Shown piece by piece: positions 51,921 through 61,759 of a stretch of DNA of 64,000 bases (positions are counted from its first letter, which is position 1; each line of letters begins with the position of its first letter). Location: positions 1-64,000 of the forward strand of contig CAVYZU010000012.1 of the NCBI GenBank assembly GCA_963772965.1, given 5' to 3'. The DNA is from AP-15 sp963772965. Lineage in GTDB: Bacteria > Pseudomonadota > Alphaproteobacteria > ATCC43930 > CGMCC-115725. Position numbers and translations under genes: made by a program. The notes below the pieces were generated by a model, which saw only the letters and a program-made list of their open reading frames with translations, was not told where the DNA came from and ran no database searches.

Positions 51921-53327
51921 ATGACCGAATTTCGCCGAGAAAGCGACAGCATGGGCGTGGTGGAGGTCCCCGCCGACAAATTGTGGGGGGCACAGACGCA
52001 GCGCTCGCTGGAGCATTTTAGCATCGGGCAAGACCTGATCCCACGGGAGATGATCACCGCCTACGCAACCCTAAAAAAGGCGGCGGCCAACGCCAACCAC
52101 GCAGGCGGGCGGCTCGACGATCTGGCGCACCGGCTGATTGTGCAAGCCTGCGACGAGATCCTGGCCGGCGAGCAGCACGACATGTTTCCACTGCATGTGT
52201 GGATGACCGGCAGCGGCACGCAGTTCAATATGAACATCAACGAGGTGATCTCAAACCGCTGCTGTCAGCTTGCCGGCACTCCACTGGGCAGCAAGACGCC
52301 GGTGCACCCCAACGACCATGTCAACATGTCGCAATCGTCGAACGACACCTTTCCCTCGGCGATGTATATTGCCGCCGCGGTAAACGTGACAGGACGCCTG
52401 CTGCCGGCGGTCACCAGCCTGCACCATGCCATCGCGGCAAAAGCCGGGGAATGGAAGGACATCGTAAAGATCGGGCGCACCCACATGCAGGATGCGACGC
52501 CGATCACACTGGGCCAGGAGTGGTCCGGATACGCCGGAATGCTCAGTGATGGTGTCGAGCGGATCGAGGATGCGCTGAAGGGCGTGTACCGGCTGGCGCT
52601 CGGCGGCACCGCAGTCGGCACCGGTATCAATGCGGCCCCCGGCTTTGCCGAAGCGGCGGCGGCCGAGATCGCCAAGCTCACCGGATTGCCGTTTGTAAGC
52701 GCACCAAACAAATTCACGGTGCAGGGCGCGCATGATGCGCTGGTGCAGCTGTCCGGAACCCTTCGCACCCTTGCAGTGTCGCTCTACAAAATCGCCAATG
52801 ACATTCGCCTGATGTCGTGCGGGCCGCGGGCCGGCTTTGCCGAATTGGAAATCCCCGAAAACGAACCCGGCTCGTCAATCATGCCGGGCAAGGTGAACCC
52901 GACTCAGGCCGAAGCATTGAGCATGATCGCCGTGCAGGTGATGGCCAACGACATCGCGGTCGGCTTTGGCGGCGCCGGCGGGTATCTGGAGATGAACGTC
53001 TACAAGCCGCTGATGATCTTCAATATTGCGCACTCGATTACGCTTCTCAGCGACGGCTGCACCAATTTTCGCAAGTTCCTGATCGAGGGCACTAAGCCAA
53101 ATCTGAAAAAGATCAAGGAATATGTCGACCGCTCGCTGATGCTGGTGACGGCGCTCTCTCCAGTTATTGGCTACGACAAAGCATCAAAAATCGCGCACTA
53201 CGCAATGGACAATGATCTGACCTTGAGGGAAGCGGCGCTGAAATTGGGCTTCGTGACCGAGGAGCAGTTCGACAGGGTCGTCGATCCGGCAAAAATGGTC
53301 GAGCCCTACGTCGCCGGGAACAGCTAG
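51921..53327 (+). CDS. fumC: Fumarate hydratase class II
   Basis: A 468-residue class II fumarase (iron-free, oxidation-resistant) that hydrates fumarate to malate. Signatures: GVVEVPADKLWGAQTQRSLE, WMTGSGTQFNMNINEVISNR, VHPNDHVNMSQSSNDTFPSA, KIGRTHMQDATPITLGQEW (catalytic His region) and the fumarate-lyase signature GSSIMPGKVNPTQ. GGAGGGG precedes ATG 51921. It follows mqo and precedes two malic enzymes, so malate would be the shared metabolite. Confidence 0.97.
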   Translation: MTEFRRESDSMGVVEVPADKLWGAQTQRSLEHFSIGQDLIPREMITAYATLKKAAANANHAGGRLDDLAHRLIVQACDEILAGEQHDMFPLHVWMTGSGTQFNMNINEVISNRCCQLAGTPLGSKTPVHPNDHVNMSQSSNDTFPSAMYIAAAVNVTGRLLPAVTSLHHAIAAKAGEWKDIVKIGRTHMQDATPITLGQEWSGYAGMLSDGVERIEDALKGVYRLALGGTAVGTGINAAPGFAEAAAAEIAKLTGLPFVSAPNKFTVQGAHDALVQLSGTLRTLAVSLYKIANDIRLMSCGPRAGFAELEIPENEPGSSIMPGKVNPTQAEALSMIAVQVMANDIAVGFGGAGGYLEMNVYKPLMIFNIAHSITLLSDGCTNFRKFLIEGTKPNLKKIKEYVDRSLMLVTALSPVIGYDKASKIAHYAMDNDLTLREAALKLGFVTEEQFDRVVDPAKMVEPYVAGNS

Positions 53328-53384
53328 TGGCACGACCAAACGCTTGGTGAAGCCGGAATGCATATCCGAACAGAGGAGAAACCG

Positions 53385-55057
53385 ATGTCTGCTTTAAACA
53401 CTGGTAGGGGCAGACGGGGCATTGAACTATTGCACGATCCCAAGCTTAATAAATCTACTGGCTTTACCGAGGCCGAGCGACAGGCGTTTGGGCTGGTCGG
53501 GCTGGTTCTCGATGTGACCGAGTCGATCGACACCCAGCTGGACCGTGTCCTGCAGCAGCTCGAGGGCAAGCCCAGCAATCTCGAGCGGTTTATTCATCTG
53601 ATGAATCTGCTCGATAGCAACGAGACGCTTTTCTATCGCACCTTGATGTCGGACCCGGCACGCTTTCTCGAGATCGTGTATGACCCGACAATCGGCGAGG
53701 CCTCGCTGAAGTTCGACCACATCTTCCGGCGGCCGCGCGGAATGTACCTGTCGATCAGTCGCAAGGGGCACGTAAAGGAGATATTGCGTAACTGGCCCGT
53801 TAAGGACGTGCGCTTTATCTGCGTGACCAATGCCGGCCGCATCCTTGGCCTCGGCGATTTGGGCGCCAACGGCATGGCCATTCCGATCGGAAGCTTTACA
53901 CCGCGGCGGCGGGTGTGCCGCCCGACGGCCTATTGCCGATGTATCTGGACGCCGGCACCAACAACGAGACCTATCTCCGCGATCCGCTCTATGTCGGCCT
54001 GCGGCAACATCGCCCCTCGACCGAGGAATTGTACCCCTTTGTCGACGAGTTCGTAGAGGCGGTGCAGGAAGTCTTTCCGAATTGCTGCATCCACTTCGAA
54101 GACTGGACCGGGACCGACGCGATCGCTCTGCTTGCCCGCTACCGCAACAAGGTCTGCTGCTACAATGACGACATTCAGGGCACCGCTGGCGGCGTTCTCG
54201 CCGGGCTGATCAACGCGCTCAAGATCACCGGCGGCGAGCTAAAGGAGCAGCGAGTCCTCTTTCTGGGCGCCGGGTCGGCCGCCATTGGCCTTGCCGACCT
54301 GATCGTCTCCGCGCTGGCTAAGCAGGGTGTCGCGCCCACAGCGGCTCGGGAACAGATCCGCATGTTCGATACCCAGGGACTGGTGGTCGCCGGCCGCCCC
54401 GGCCTTGCTGCGCATAAATTGCCTTATGCGCACAAATTGCCGCCCAGTAAACCGTTCGATCACCTGGATCTGGCGAGCGAATGCCCGCAGATCATCGCGG
54501 CCGTCGAGGATTTCAGGCCGACCGCACTGATCGGCGTCAGCACCGTCGGCAAACTGTTCTCGCGGGAGGTCGTCGAGGCGATGTCGCGGCGTAACGAACG
54601 GCCGATCATCTTTGCCCTGTCCAACCCGATCGAAAAACACGAATGCCTGCCCGAAGCCGCCTATGCCTGGTCCGGGGGCAAGGCGGTGTATGCCGGCGGC
54701 GTGCAATTCCCGCCGGTTCATCTCGCCGGTCAGACGTTCCTGCCATCACAAGCCAACAATTTGTACATCTTTCCCGCCGTCGGCATGGCGATCTACGCCA
54801 CCAAGGCAAAGCGTGTGACCGACGCGATGTTCATCGAGGCCGCCCACGCCGTCGCCGACCAGGTCACCCCTGAGCAGCTGACGCTTGGGATGCTGTTCCC
54901 GTCGCAGTCGAACATCCTCGAGGTCGAGGTTCAGACCGCCGCCCGCGTCGCCAAGCTCGTCTTCGATGCCGACCTCGCCCGCGTCGATCGCCCGGCCGAT
55001 ATGGAGGCATTCATCCGGCGGCACCTCTACAAGCCCGGGTATCAAACATTCGGTTAA
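53385..55057 (+). pseudogene. Malic enzyme copy 1, broken by a 7-nt deletion
   Basis: Two frames make one malic enzyme. Part 1 (53385 to about 53895) has GIELLHDPKLNKSTGFTEAE, LDSNETLFYRTLMSDP and the Tyr/Lys region YDPTIGEA...ICVTNAGRILGLGDLGANGM. Part 2 (about 53897-55057) has PMYLDAGTNNETYLRDPLY, CCYNDDIQGTAGGVLAGLI and the NAD fold VLFLGAGSAAIGLADLIV. Aligned with the intact copy downstream, about 7 nt are missing near 53894-53902 (GKLALYT region). Both parts are otherwise well preserved, so the mutation is recent or a sequence error. Active enzyme would convert malate to pyruvate and CO2. Confidence 0.85.
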
Positions 55058-55135
55058 GACTTGAGGCGATGCTGGCTTCGGATAGCAATAGCATGTCAGA
55101 AGTTCGGATCGGTTTCGCAGCGGAGGGGCAAGATA

Positions 55136-56767
55136 GTGGTCGAACCAAAGGGACATCCGACAGGCTATGATCTTCTGCATAATCCGCGTTTGAACAAGGG
55201 AACGGCGTTCACTGCTGCCGAGCGCCGCGCCTATGGGCTCGAAGGCCTGTTGCCGCCCGCGGTCACGACAATGGATTTGCAGATCGCACGCCGGCACACC
55301 GAGATCGCTGATCTCGACAACGATCTGCAGAAATATCTCGTGCTCTCCGACCTGCAGTCCCGCAACGAGACTTTATTTTACGCGGTACTGATGTCGGACC
55401 CGGCTACCTACATGCCGCTCGTCTACACGCCGACCGTCGGTGAGGCGTGCCAGAAATTCGCCCACATCTTCCGCTCGGCGCACGGCATGTACTTGCCGAT
55501 CACCGCTCGCGGTCGAGTCCGAGAGATCCTGGAGAACTGGCCCGAAGGGGACGTGCGCTTTATCGTGGTAACCGACGGCGAGCGCATCCTCGGGCTCGGC
55601 GATTTGGGCGCCGGCGGGATGGGCATCCCGATTGGCAAATTGGCGCTCTATACTGCCTGTGCTGGCGTGCCGCCGCAGTATTGCCTGCCCGTGGTGTTGG
55701 ACGTCGGCACCAATAATCAGGTGCTCCTTGATGACCCGCTTTATTTCGGCCTGCGCCGGAACCGCGTGCGCGGCGACGAATACATGGCTTTTGTCGAAGA
55801 GTTCGTGACGGCGGTGCAGGCGCTTTATCCGAAATGCTGCATCCAATGGGAGGACTTCGCAAATATCAACGCAGTCCCGATCCTCGAGCGCTATCGCGAC
55901 AAGGTGTGCACCTACAATGACGACATCCAGGGAACGGCGGCGGTCGCACTAGCCGGGATTCTCGCCGCCTTGAGAATTACCAAAGGAAAGTTTACCGACC
56001 AGCGATTTCTGTTTTTGGGCGGCGGCTCGGCAGCGACCGGCATCGCCGAACTGATCAGCCAAGCCATGGCGCTCGACGGGCTGCCGATCGCCGACGCGCG
56101 CGGCCGAAATTGGCTCTTCGACATCAATGGGCTGATGGTCAATTCACGCACCGACCTTGCCGAATTCCAGCGGCCGTTCGCGCATGACCACGCGCCGGTC
56201 GCCCGGTTTGTCGACGCGGTCGAGGCGATCAAACCGACCGCCATTATCGGGGTCAGCACCGTCCCGAAGCTCTTCAACCAGCCGGTCATCGAGGCGATGG
56301 CGCGATTGAACGAGCGGCCGATCATCTTTCCGTATTCCAACCCGACCTCGCGCTCGGAATGCACCGCCGAGGAGGCGTACAAGTGGTCCGGCGGCAGGGC
56401 GGTTTTCGCCAGCGGCAGCCCGTTCCCACCGGTGGAGATCGCAGGTCACAATTTCGTGCCGGGCCAGGGCAACAACGTCTACATCTTCCCCGCGATGGGT
56501 ATGGCGGTGTTTGCGACCGAGGCAACCCGGGTAACCGAGGAAATGTTCATTGTCGCGGCTAAAGCGGTGGCCGAACAGGTCACCGAAGAGAACCTCGAGA
56601 CCGGGCTGATCTACCCGCCGCAAAGCCGGATATTGGAGGCGTCGCTGCACGTTGCCGAGCGGGTCGCCACCTACATCTTCGACAGGGGCCTCGCCCGCGT
56701 ACCGCGGCCGCCCGAAATCGGCGCACTGATCCCGGCCCGCGCCTATCGGCCCGTCTACGCGGAGTAG
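55136..56767 (+). CDS. maeA: NAD-type malic enzyme
   Basis: A 543-residue malic enzyme that oxidatively decarboxylates malate to pyruvate with NAD(P). Signatures: YDLLHNPRLNKGTAFTAAER, VYTPTVGEACQKF, VTDGERILGLGDLGAGGM, CTYNDDIQGTAAVALAGILA, the dinucleotide fold FLFLGGGSAATGIAELIS and the C-terminal WSGGRAVFASGSPFPPVEI, FVPGQGNNVYIFPAMGM. GTG 55136 is the likely start, with GGAGGGG seven to eight nt upstream. It is the second of two tandem malic enzymes and the only intact one here. The similarity to the first copy is moderate, so they are old paralogues rather than a fresh duplication. Confidence 0.93.
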   Translation: MVEPKGHPTGYDLLHNPRLNKGTAFTAAERRAYGLEGLLPPAVTTMDLQIARRHTEIADLDNDLQKYLVLSDLQSRNETLFYAVLMSDPATYMPLVYTPTVGEACQKFAHIFRSAHGMYLPITARGRVREILENWPEGDVRFIVVTDGERILGLGDLGAGGMGIPIGKLALYTACAGVPPQYCLPVVLDVGTNNQVLLDDPLYFGLRRNRVRGDEYMAFVEEFVTAVQALYPKCCIQWEDFANINAVPILERYRDKVCTYNDDIQGTAAVALAGILAALRITKGKFTDQRFLFLGGGSAATGIAELISQAMALDGLPIADARGRNWLFDINGLMVNSRTDLAEFQRPFAHDHAPVARFVDAVEAIKPTAIIGVSTVPKLFNQPVIEAMARLNERPIIFPYSNPTSRSECTAEEAYKWSGGRAVFASGSPFPPVEIAGHNFVPGQGNNVYIFPAMGMAVFATEATRVTEEMFIVAAKAVAEQVTEENLETGLIYPPQSRILEASLHVAERVATYIFDRGLARVPRPPEIGALIPARAYRPVYAE

Positions 56768-56819
56768 CTCGGTAAAGGCGCCGCGAGCACGCCCAATTCC
56801 CACGTTGCTGGCAGACGCC

Positions 56820-57647
56820 TCATTTCGGTGCGGCGGCGGAGGGATGGAACAGCTGCTCGCCATTGAGCTGATAGGCGCCGATCGCGGTCTGGCCTTCAGG
56901 CGAGACGAGCCAGTCGGCAAAGCGATGCGCTGGTTGCTGCTTGGCCTCGGGGTGTTTCTTCGGGTCGAGCAAAATCAGGTCGTAACGGTTCAGCAATTTG
57001 GGATCGCCTTCAACCAGCACGGCAAGGTCCCTTTTATTGCCAAAGCTGAGCCAGGTGCCGCGATCGGAGAGCGTATAGGCGTTCATCGCCGCAGCAATGT
57101 TCAGCGCGGCTCCCATTCCGCCGCCGATATCGCGGTACCACGCGCCGCCGCCGGCCTCGGCGGGGTTAATCGCAGCCGCGCGCCAAAGCCGCTTTTCGAG
57201 GGCGTCGGTGCCGCTCTTGTCGCCGCGTGAAACAAACGGCGCGCCGGCGGCGGCAATCGCCTTGAACGCCGCAACCGCATCATGGCCGCCGGCGACATGC
57301 GCCGGATCTGCGCGCGGGCCAACGACGATAAAATCGTTCCAGGCGATCTGCCGGCGGTCGATCCCGTGCCCTTCCCCAATGAATTTCTGCTCGGCCTCGG
57401 GGTCGTGAACCAGCACCAGATCGGCATCGCCATGCGCTGCGGTCGCCAGCGCCTGTCCGGTACCCTGGGCGAGGACGCGCACCGTGATGCCGGTCTCCTT
57501 GGTGAATTGCGGCAGGATGTGCGCGAGGAGGCCTGAATTCTCGACCGAAGTCGTCGAGGCGAGCACGATCGCTTCATCGGCGCGGCTCGGCCCACCGGCG
57601 AGTAGCGCGCAACCGATTAGGAGCGCTGCGGCTAGCTTCGATTTCAT
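56820..57647 (-). CDS. tupA: Tungstate/molybdate ABC transporter substrate-binding protein (TupA-like)
   Basis: A 275-residue periplasmic binding protein with a signal peptide (KLAAALLIGCALLAGGPSRA) and the TupA oxyanion motif near the mature N-terminus (IVLASTTSVENSGLLAHIL); DLVLVHDPEAEQKF, FVSRGDKSGTDALEKRLW and GAWYRDIGGGMGAAL are further family stretches. It delivers tungstate (or molybdate) to TupB. ATG 57647 has GAGAGG five nt upstream; a GTG at 57650 overlaps the tupB stop. Metal supply of this type would suit the molybdo/tungsto-enzymes at 34216 and 42420. It is convergent with the malic enzyme. Confidence 0.93.
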   Translation of the reverse strand: MKSKLAAALLIGCALLAGGPSRADEAIVLASTTSVENSGLLAHILPQFTKETGITVRVLAQGTGQALATAAHGDADLVLVHDPEAEQKFIGEGHGIDRRQIAWNDFIVVGPRADPAHVAGGHDAVAAFKAIAAAGAPFVSRGDKSGTDALEKRLWRAAAINPAEAGGGAWYRDIGGGMGAALNIAAAMNAYTLSDRGTWLSFGNKRDLAVLVEGDPKLLNRYDLILLDPKKHPEAKQQPAHRFADWLVSPEGQTAIGAYQLNGEQLFHPSAAAPK

Positions 57648-57649
57648 CA

Positions 57650-58327
57650 CTACCTCTCTCCCCTGCGGCCGAGCACGAAGATCGTCGCGCTAACCGCGAT
57701 GCTGATCCCAATCAGGACAAGCCCAAGCCCGAGGGCAAGCGACAGATTGCCCTCGCTGGTCTCGAGTACGATGGCTGTCGTCATCGTTCGCGTATACCCG
57801 GCGATATTGCCGCCGACGATCAGGATGGCCCCGACCTCGGAGATCGTTCGGCCGAACCCGGCGAGAACCGCCGTAACCAACCGGGTCCGCGCGATCGCGA
57901 GCAGGTGGGGAATGGTCTGCAATCGCGTGGCGCCGTCAACTTGGAGTGCTGCGCCGTATTCTTCCCAAGCATCGGCGGTCGCGTCATGGACCAGCGCCGT
58001 CACAATCGGCAGCGCCAGTATGGCCTGCGCGATGACCATCGCACCCGGCGTGAACAACAGGCCAAGCATCCCAAGCGGGCTCGACCGAGACAGAACCAGG
58101 TAAAGCGCCAGACCGACCACCACCGGCGGCAGCCCCAACAGCGCGTTGACGGCGAGCACCAGAATGCGTCGGCCTGGAAAGCCATAGATGGCAAGCACTG
58201 CGCCAAACACGGTGCCGAACAAAGTGGCCAGCGCCGTGGCGGAAAGACTGACAATGAGCGACAGCGCGATGATATGCCCGAGCGCATCGCTCTGGAAGAC
58301 CGACCACAGATCCGAGATGGACACCAA
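57650..58327 (-). CDS. tupB: Tungstate/molybdate ABC transporter permease (TupB-like)
   Basis: A 225-residue permease with five to six membrane helices. The binding-protein-dependent permease loop that contacts the ATPase is visible (EEYGAALQVDGATRLQTIPH), along with GFGRTISEVGAILIVGGNIA, diagnostic of the tungstate/molybdate/sulfate group. It is the first gene of the tupBA pair. The ATPase TupC normally completes the transporter, but it is not next to these genes nor elsewhere in the window. Confidence 0.92.
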   Translation of the reverse strand: MVSISDLWSVFQSDALGHIIALSLIVSLSATALATLFGTVFGAVLAIYGFPGRRILVLAVNALLGLPPVVVGLALYLVLSRSSPLGMLGLLFTPGAMVIAQAILALPIVTALVHDATADAWEEYGAALQVDGATRLQTIPHLLAIARTRLVTAVLAGFGRTISEVGAILIVGGNIAGYTRTMTTAIVLETSEGNLSLALGLGLVLIGISIAVSATIFVLGRRGER

Positions 58328-58425
58328 TCAGCAAAGCCCCGCCATGCATGGCCGCTATCGTAACTTACGAAATACGAAGGGGCTAAAGGTGGTATCGAGG
58401 CGGGATCGATCTTGAACGATTTAGA

Positions 58426-61400
58426 CTAGGGCGGACCTGCGGGCGCTTCAATTAGGGCTCGGGGCGAGCCGCGCAGCCGGCGCAAGGTCGTGCCGAGGCG
58501 GTCCATGTAGATGTAGACGACCGGTGTGGTGAACAGTGTCAGCACTTGCGAGACCAACAGGCCGCCGACGATCGTGTAGCCGAGCGGCTGGCGAATCTCG
58601 GAGCCGATGCCGGTGCCGAGCGCCAACGGGATGCCGGCCAAGAGCGCGCACATCGTCGTCATCAGGATCGGGCGAAAGCGCAGGCGGCAGGCCTCGTGGA
58701 TCGCGTCTTCGGTGGAAAGCCCGCGCTCACGCTGGCCGACCAGCGCGAAGTCGATCAGCATGATGCCGTTCTTCTTGACGATGCCGATCAACAGGATGAT
58801 CCCGATGATGCCGATCACGTCGAGCGGCATGCCAAACAGCATCAGGGTCAGCAATGCCCCGAGCCCGGCCGAGGGCAGGGTCGAAATGATCGTGATCGGG
58901 TGGATCGTGCTCTCGTAGAGCATACCGAGGATGATGTAGACTGCGATCAGTGCCGCGAGGATCAGGATCGGCGTGCTGGAGAGCGAATTTTGAAACGCCT
59001 GCGCGCTGCCCTGAAAACTCGTCGCAATCGAACGTGGCAGGTGCAGCTCTCTGCTGGCCTGCTGGATCGCCGTCACCGCCTCGCCGATCGAGACGCCGGG
59101 AGACAGGTTGAAGCTCAACGTGACCGACGGGAACTGGCCCTGGTGGTTGACCGCGATCGGCGCAATCGTTGAGGTGATCTTGGCGAACTCGCTCAGCGGC
59201 ACTTCTTTTCCGCTGGAAGAGGTCGCATAGATGCGGCTCAATGCATTGGGCCCGAGCTGGAAATCGGGCTCGACCTCGAGGATCACGAAATACTGGTTGA
59301 GCCTCGTATAGATGCGCGCCGCGACCCGCTGGCCGAATGCGTCGTAGAGGATCGAATCGACCACCGACGGGTTGATCCCCAGCTGCTGCGCGAGCTGGCG
59401 GTCGATCTCGATCTTAAGGACCCGCCCGGTGCTCTGCTGGTCGCTCGCCACGTCGGTCAGCTGCGGCAAGGTTTTGAGCTTCTTTAACAGGATCGGCGCC
59501 CAATGATCGAGCTCGTCGCTGTCGACATCGACGAGTGTGTATTGGTACTGGGTCTTGGAAACCCGCGCCCCAATCGTAATGTCTTGTGCGGCCTGCATGT
59601 ACAAGGTGATGCCCCAGACCGGCTGCAGTGCCTTGTTCAGGCGCGCGATCACCTGGTCGACGCCGACCCTCTGACTGAGCGGCTTCAACGTGATAAACAC
59701 ACGCCCGTCATTCTCGGTCACGGTCGGCCCGCCCGGTCCGATATAGGCGTTGGCCGCGGCGACCGCCGGGTCCTTCATGATCACTGCGAGAACCGCCCGC
59801 ATGCGGTCCTTCATCGCGTCAGGCGAAATGTTCTCGGCACCCTCGGCCACACCCTGGATCAGCCCGGTGTCTTCCTGCGGGAAAAAGCCCTTCGGGATCT
59901 CGACAAACAGCACGCCGGTCAAGGCGACGGTCGCGATCATAACCATCAAGGTGACAAAGCGGTGGCGCAGTGCGACAACCAGCCCGCGATCGTAAACCGC
60001 CGCCAGCCACTCAAAAAAACGCTCGAGCGCGCGCGAGATCGGGCCCGGACGCGTCTCACCCTTCGCCGTCAAGAGGCGGGCGCACATCATCGGGGTCAAC
60101 GTCAGTGAGACAATCAAGGAGATCACGATCGCCACCGCGACGGTGACGGCGAACTCGCGGAACAACAGGCCGACAATGCCGCTCATCAAAAACAGGGGAA
60201 TGAACACCGCAATCAGCGAGATCGTGATCGACATGATCGTAAACCCGATTTCGCCGGCCCCTTCGAGAGCCGCCTGCATCGGGGTCTTCCCCTCCTCGAT
60301 GTGCCGCACGACGTTTTCGATCATGACGATCGCGTCGTCGACGACAAACCCGACGGCGATGGTCAGCGCCATCAAAGATAGGTTGTCGAGGCTGTAGCCG
60401 AGCACGTAGATGACGGCGAAAGTGCCGATCAGCGCCATCGGCACCGAGATCGCCGGTATCACCGTCCCCCACAGCTTGCGCAGAAAGAGGAGAATGGCCC
60501 CGACGACCAGCACTATCGTCAATAGCAACGTATGTTGAACATCAACTACGCTGGCCCGGATCGTCTGGGTGCGGTCGGAAACGATATGGATCTTGAGCGA
60601 TGGTGGCAGCGAAGCTTCCAGCTGCGGCAGTGCCTTCTTGATGGCGTCGACAGTGGCGATGACATTGGCCCCGGACTGGCGCTGGACCGCGATGATGATG
60701 GCCGGCTCGGTGTCCATCCAGCCCGCCAAATTCACATCTTGCGGCCCGACAATGGCGCGGCCGACATCGCGCACGCGTACCGGTCCGCTCACGCCGACCA
60801 CACCGGGGTTGGGGTTGACGGTGGTGCTGGCGAGCACGGCGTTGGATCCTTGCGCCGTTGTGGCGAAGGAACCGGGGCGGTTGGCGAGGATGTAGTTGTT
60901 GAACCCTTGCGCCGTCATCAGCTGGTCGTTGGTTTGCAGCGCGAAGGCTTGGTTGGCGCCGTATAATGTGCCCTTTGGCTGGTCGACGGTGGCGGTAGAG
61001 AGTGCGGTTCGCACCGCTTCCAAGTCGAGGCCGTCCGCTGCCAGTTCCGCCGGGTTGACCTGCACCCGGATCGCCGGGTTCTCCTCGCCGCCGATGCCGA
61101 CGAGGCCAACGCCCGGCATTTGCGAAATCTTCTGCGCCAGGATGCTGCTGGCATAATCGCTGACCGTGGTCAGCGGCAGTGTCTTGGAGGTCAGCGCCAG
61201 CATCAGCACCGGTGTGTCTGCCGGATTGGTCTCGCGATAAATCGGCGGGCTCGGCATCGTCGGCGGCAGCACGCCGGCCGTGGCATTGATCGCCTCCTGC
61301 ACCGCCTGCGCCGCCGTACCGATTGTGACGCTGCGATCGAATTGCAATGTAATCTCGGCGTATTCGGTGCCGCTACTCGAAGTCATTTGCGTCAGGCCGG

Positions 61401-61623
61401 GGATCTCGCCGAAATTCCGTTCGAGCGGCGTCGTCACGGTGTTGGCGACGGTCTGCGCATCTGCACCTGGCAGGTCCGCCGTGACCAGGATGGTCGGCGA
61501 GTCGATGTTCGGCAACGCCGCCACCGGCAGCAGCTCGTAGCCGATCAGGCCCAACAGCAGGATCGCCGCCATCAGCATGCCGGTGGCGATCGGCCTGCGG
61601 ATAAATGTCGCTGAGACGTTCAT
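58426..61623 (-). CDS. RND efflux pump inner-membrane transporter (MdtC/MuxC-like HAE1)
   Basis: A 1065-residue proton-driven RND transporter with the usual 12 membrane helices and two large periplasmic loops. The N-terminus is typical (MNVSATFIRRPIATGMLMAA, ALPNIDSPTILVTADLPGA); TM4 carries the proton-relay aspartates in VGFVVDDAIVMIENVVRHIE; the C-terminal half has GIVKKNGIMLIDFALVGQRE. It exports drugs, bile-salt-like compounds or metabolites across both membranes with an outer-membrane TolC-like protein not found here. It is transcribed after its adaptor gene. Confidence 0.95.
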   Translation of the reverse strand: MNVSATFIRRPIATGMLMAAILLLGLIGYELLPVAALPNIDSPTILVTADLPGADAQTVANTVTTPLERNFGEIPGLTQMTSSSGTEYAEITLQFDRSVTIGTAAQAVQEAINATAGVLPPTMPSPPIYRETNPADTPVLMLALTSKTLPLTTVSDYASSILAQKISQMPGVGLVGIGGEENPAIRVQVNPAELAADGLDLEAVRTALSTATVDQPKGTLYGANQAFALQTNDQLMTAQGFNNYILANRPGSFATTAQGSNAVLASTTVNPNPGVVGVSGPVRVRDVGRAIVGPQDVNLAGWMDTEPAIIIAVQRQSGANVIATVDAIKKALPQLEASLPPSLKIHIVSDRTQTIRASVVDVQHTLLLTIVLVVGAILLFLRKLWGTVIPAISVPMALIGTFAVIYVLGYSLDNLSLMALTIAVGFVVDDAIVMIENVVRHIEEGKTPMQAALEGAGEIGFTIMSITISLIAVFIPLFLMSGIVGLLFREFAVTVAVAIVISLIVSLTLTPMMCARLLTAKGETRPGPISRALERFFEWLAAVYDRGLVVALRHRFVTLMVMIATVALTGVLFVEIPKGFFPQEDTGLIQGVAEGAENISPDAMKDRMRAVLAVIMKDPAVAAANAYIGPGGPTVTENDGRVFITLKPLSQRVGVDQVIARLNKALQPVWGITLYMQAAQDITIGARVSKTQYQYTLVDVDSDELDHWAPILLKKLKTLPQLTDVASDQQSTGRVLKIEIDRQLAQQLGINPSVVDSILYDAFGQRVAARIYTRLNQYFVILEVEPDFQLGPNALSRIYATSSSGKEVPLSEFAKITSTIAPIAVNHQGQFPSVTLSFNLSPGVSIGEAVTAIQQASRELHLPRSIATSFQGSAQAFQNSLSSTPILILAALIAVYIILGMLYESTIHPITIISTLPSAGLGALLTLMLFGMPLDVIGIIGIILLIGIVKKNGIMLIDFALVGQRERGLSTEDAIHEACRLRFRPILMTTMCALLAGIPLALGTGIGSEIRQPLGYTIVGGLLVSQVLTLFTTPVVYIYMDRLGTTLRRLRGSPRALIEAPAGPP

Positions 61624-61654
61624 CTACAACTCCGCCACCACTCATAGTCGCCAT

Positions 61655-61740
61655 CACCGGGCTTGACCCGGTGATCCACGACCTGTTTGCGCTCGACGCA
61701 GCCGGTGGCAAATTCGTAGATGGCCGGATCAAGTCCGGCC
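61655..61740. repeat. REP-like double hairpin
   Basis: Two perfect 7-bp hairpins, CACCGGG-CTTGA-CCCGGTG (61655-61673) and GGCCGGA-TCAAG-TCCGGCC (61722-61740), with related CTTGA/TCAAG loops in opposite orientation. This is a typical alphaproteobacterial intergenic palindromic unit, here in the 136-nt gap between the adaptor and the RND transporter genes. Confidence 0.75.
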
Positions 61741-61759
61741 ATGACGAGCTTCTCGATGT

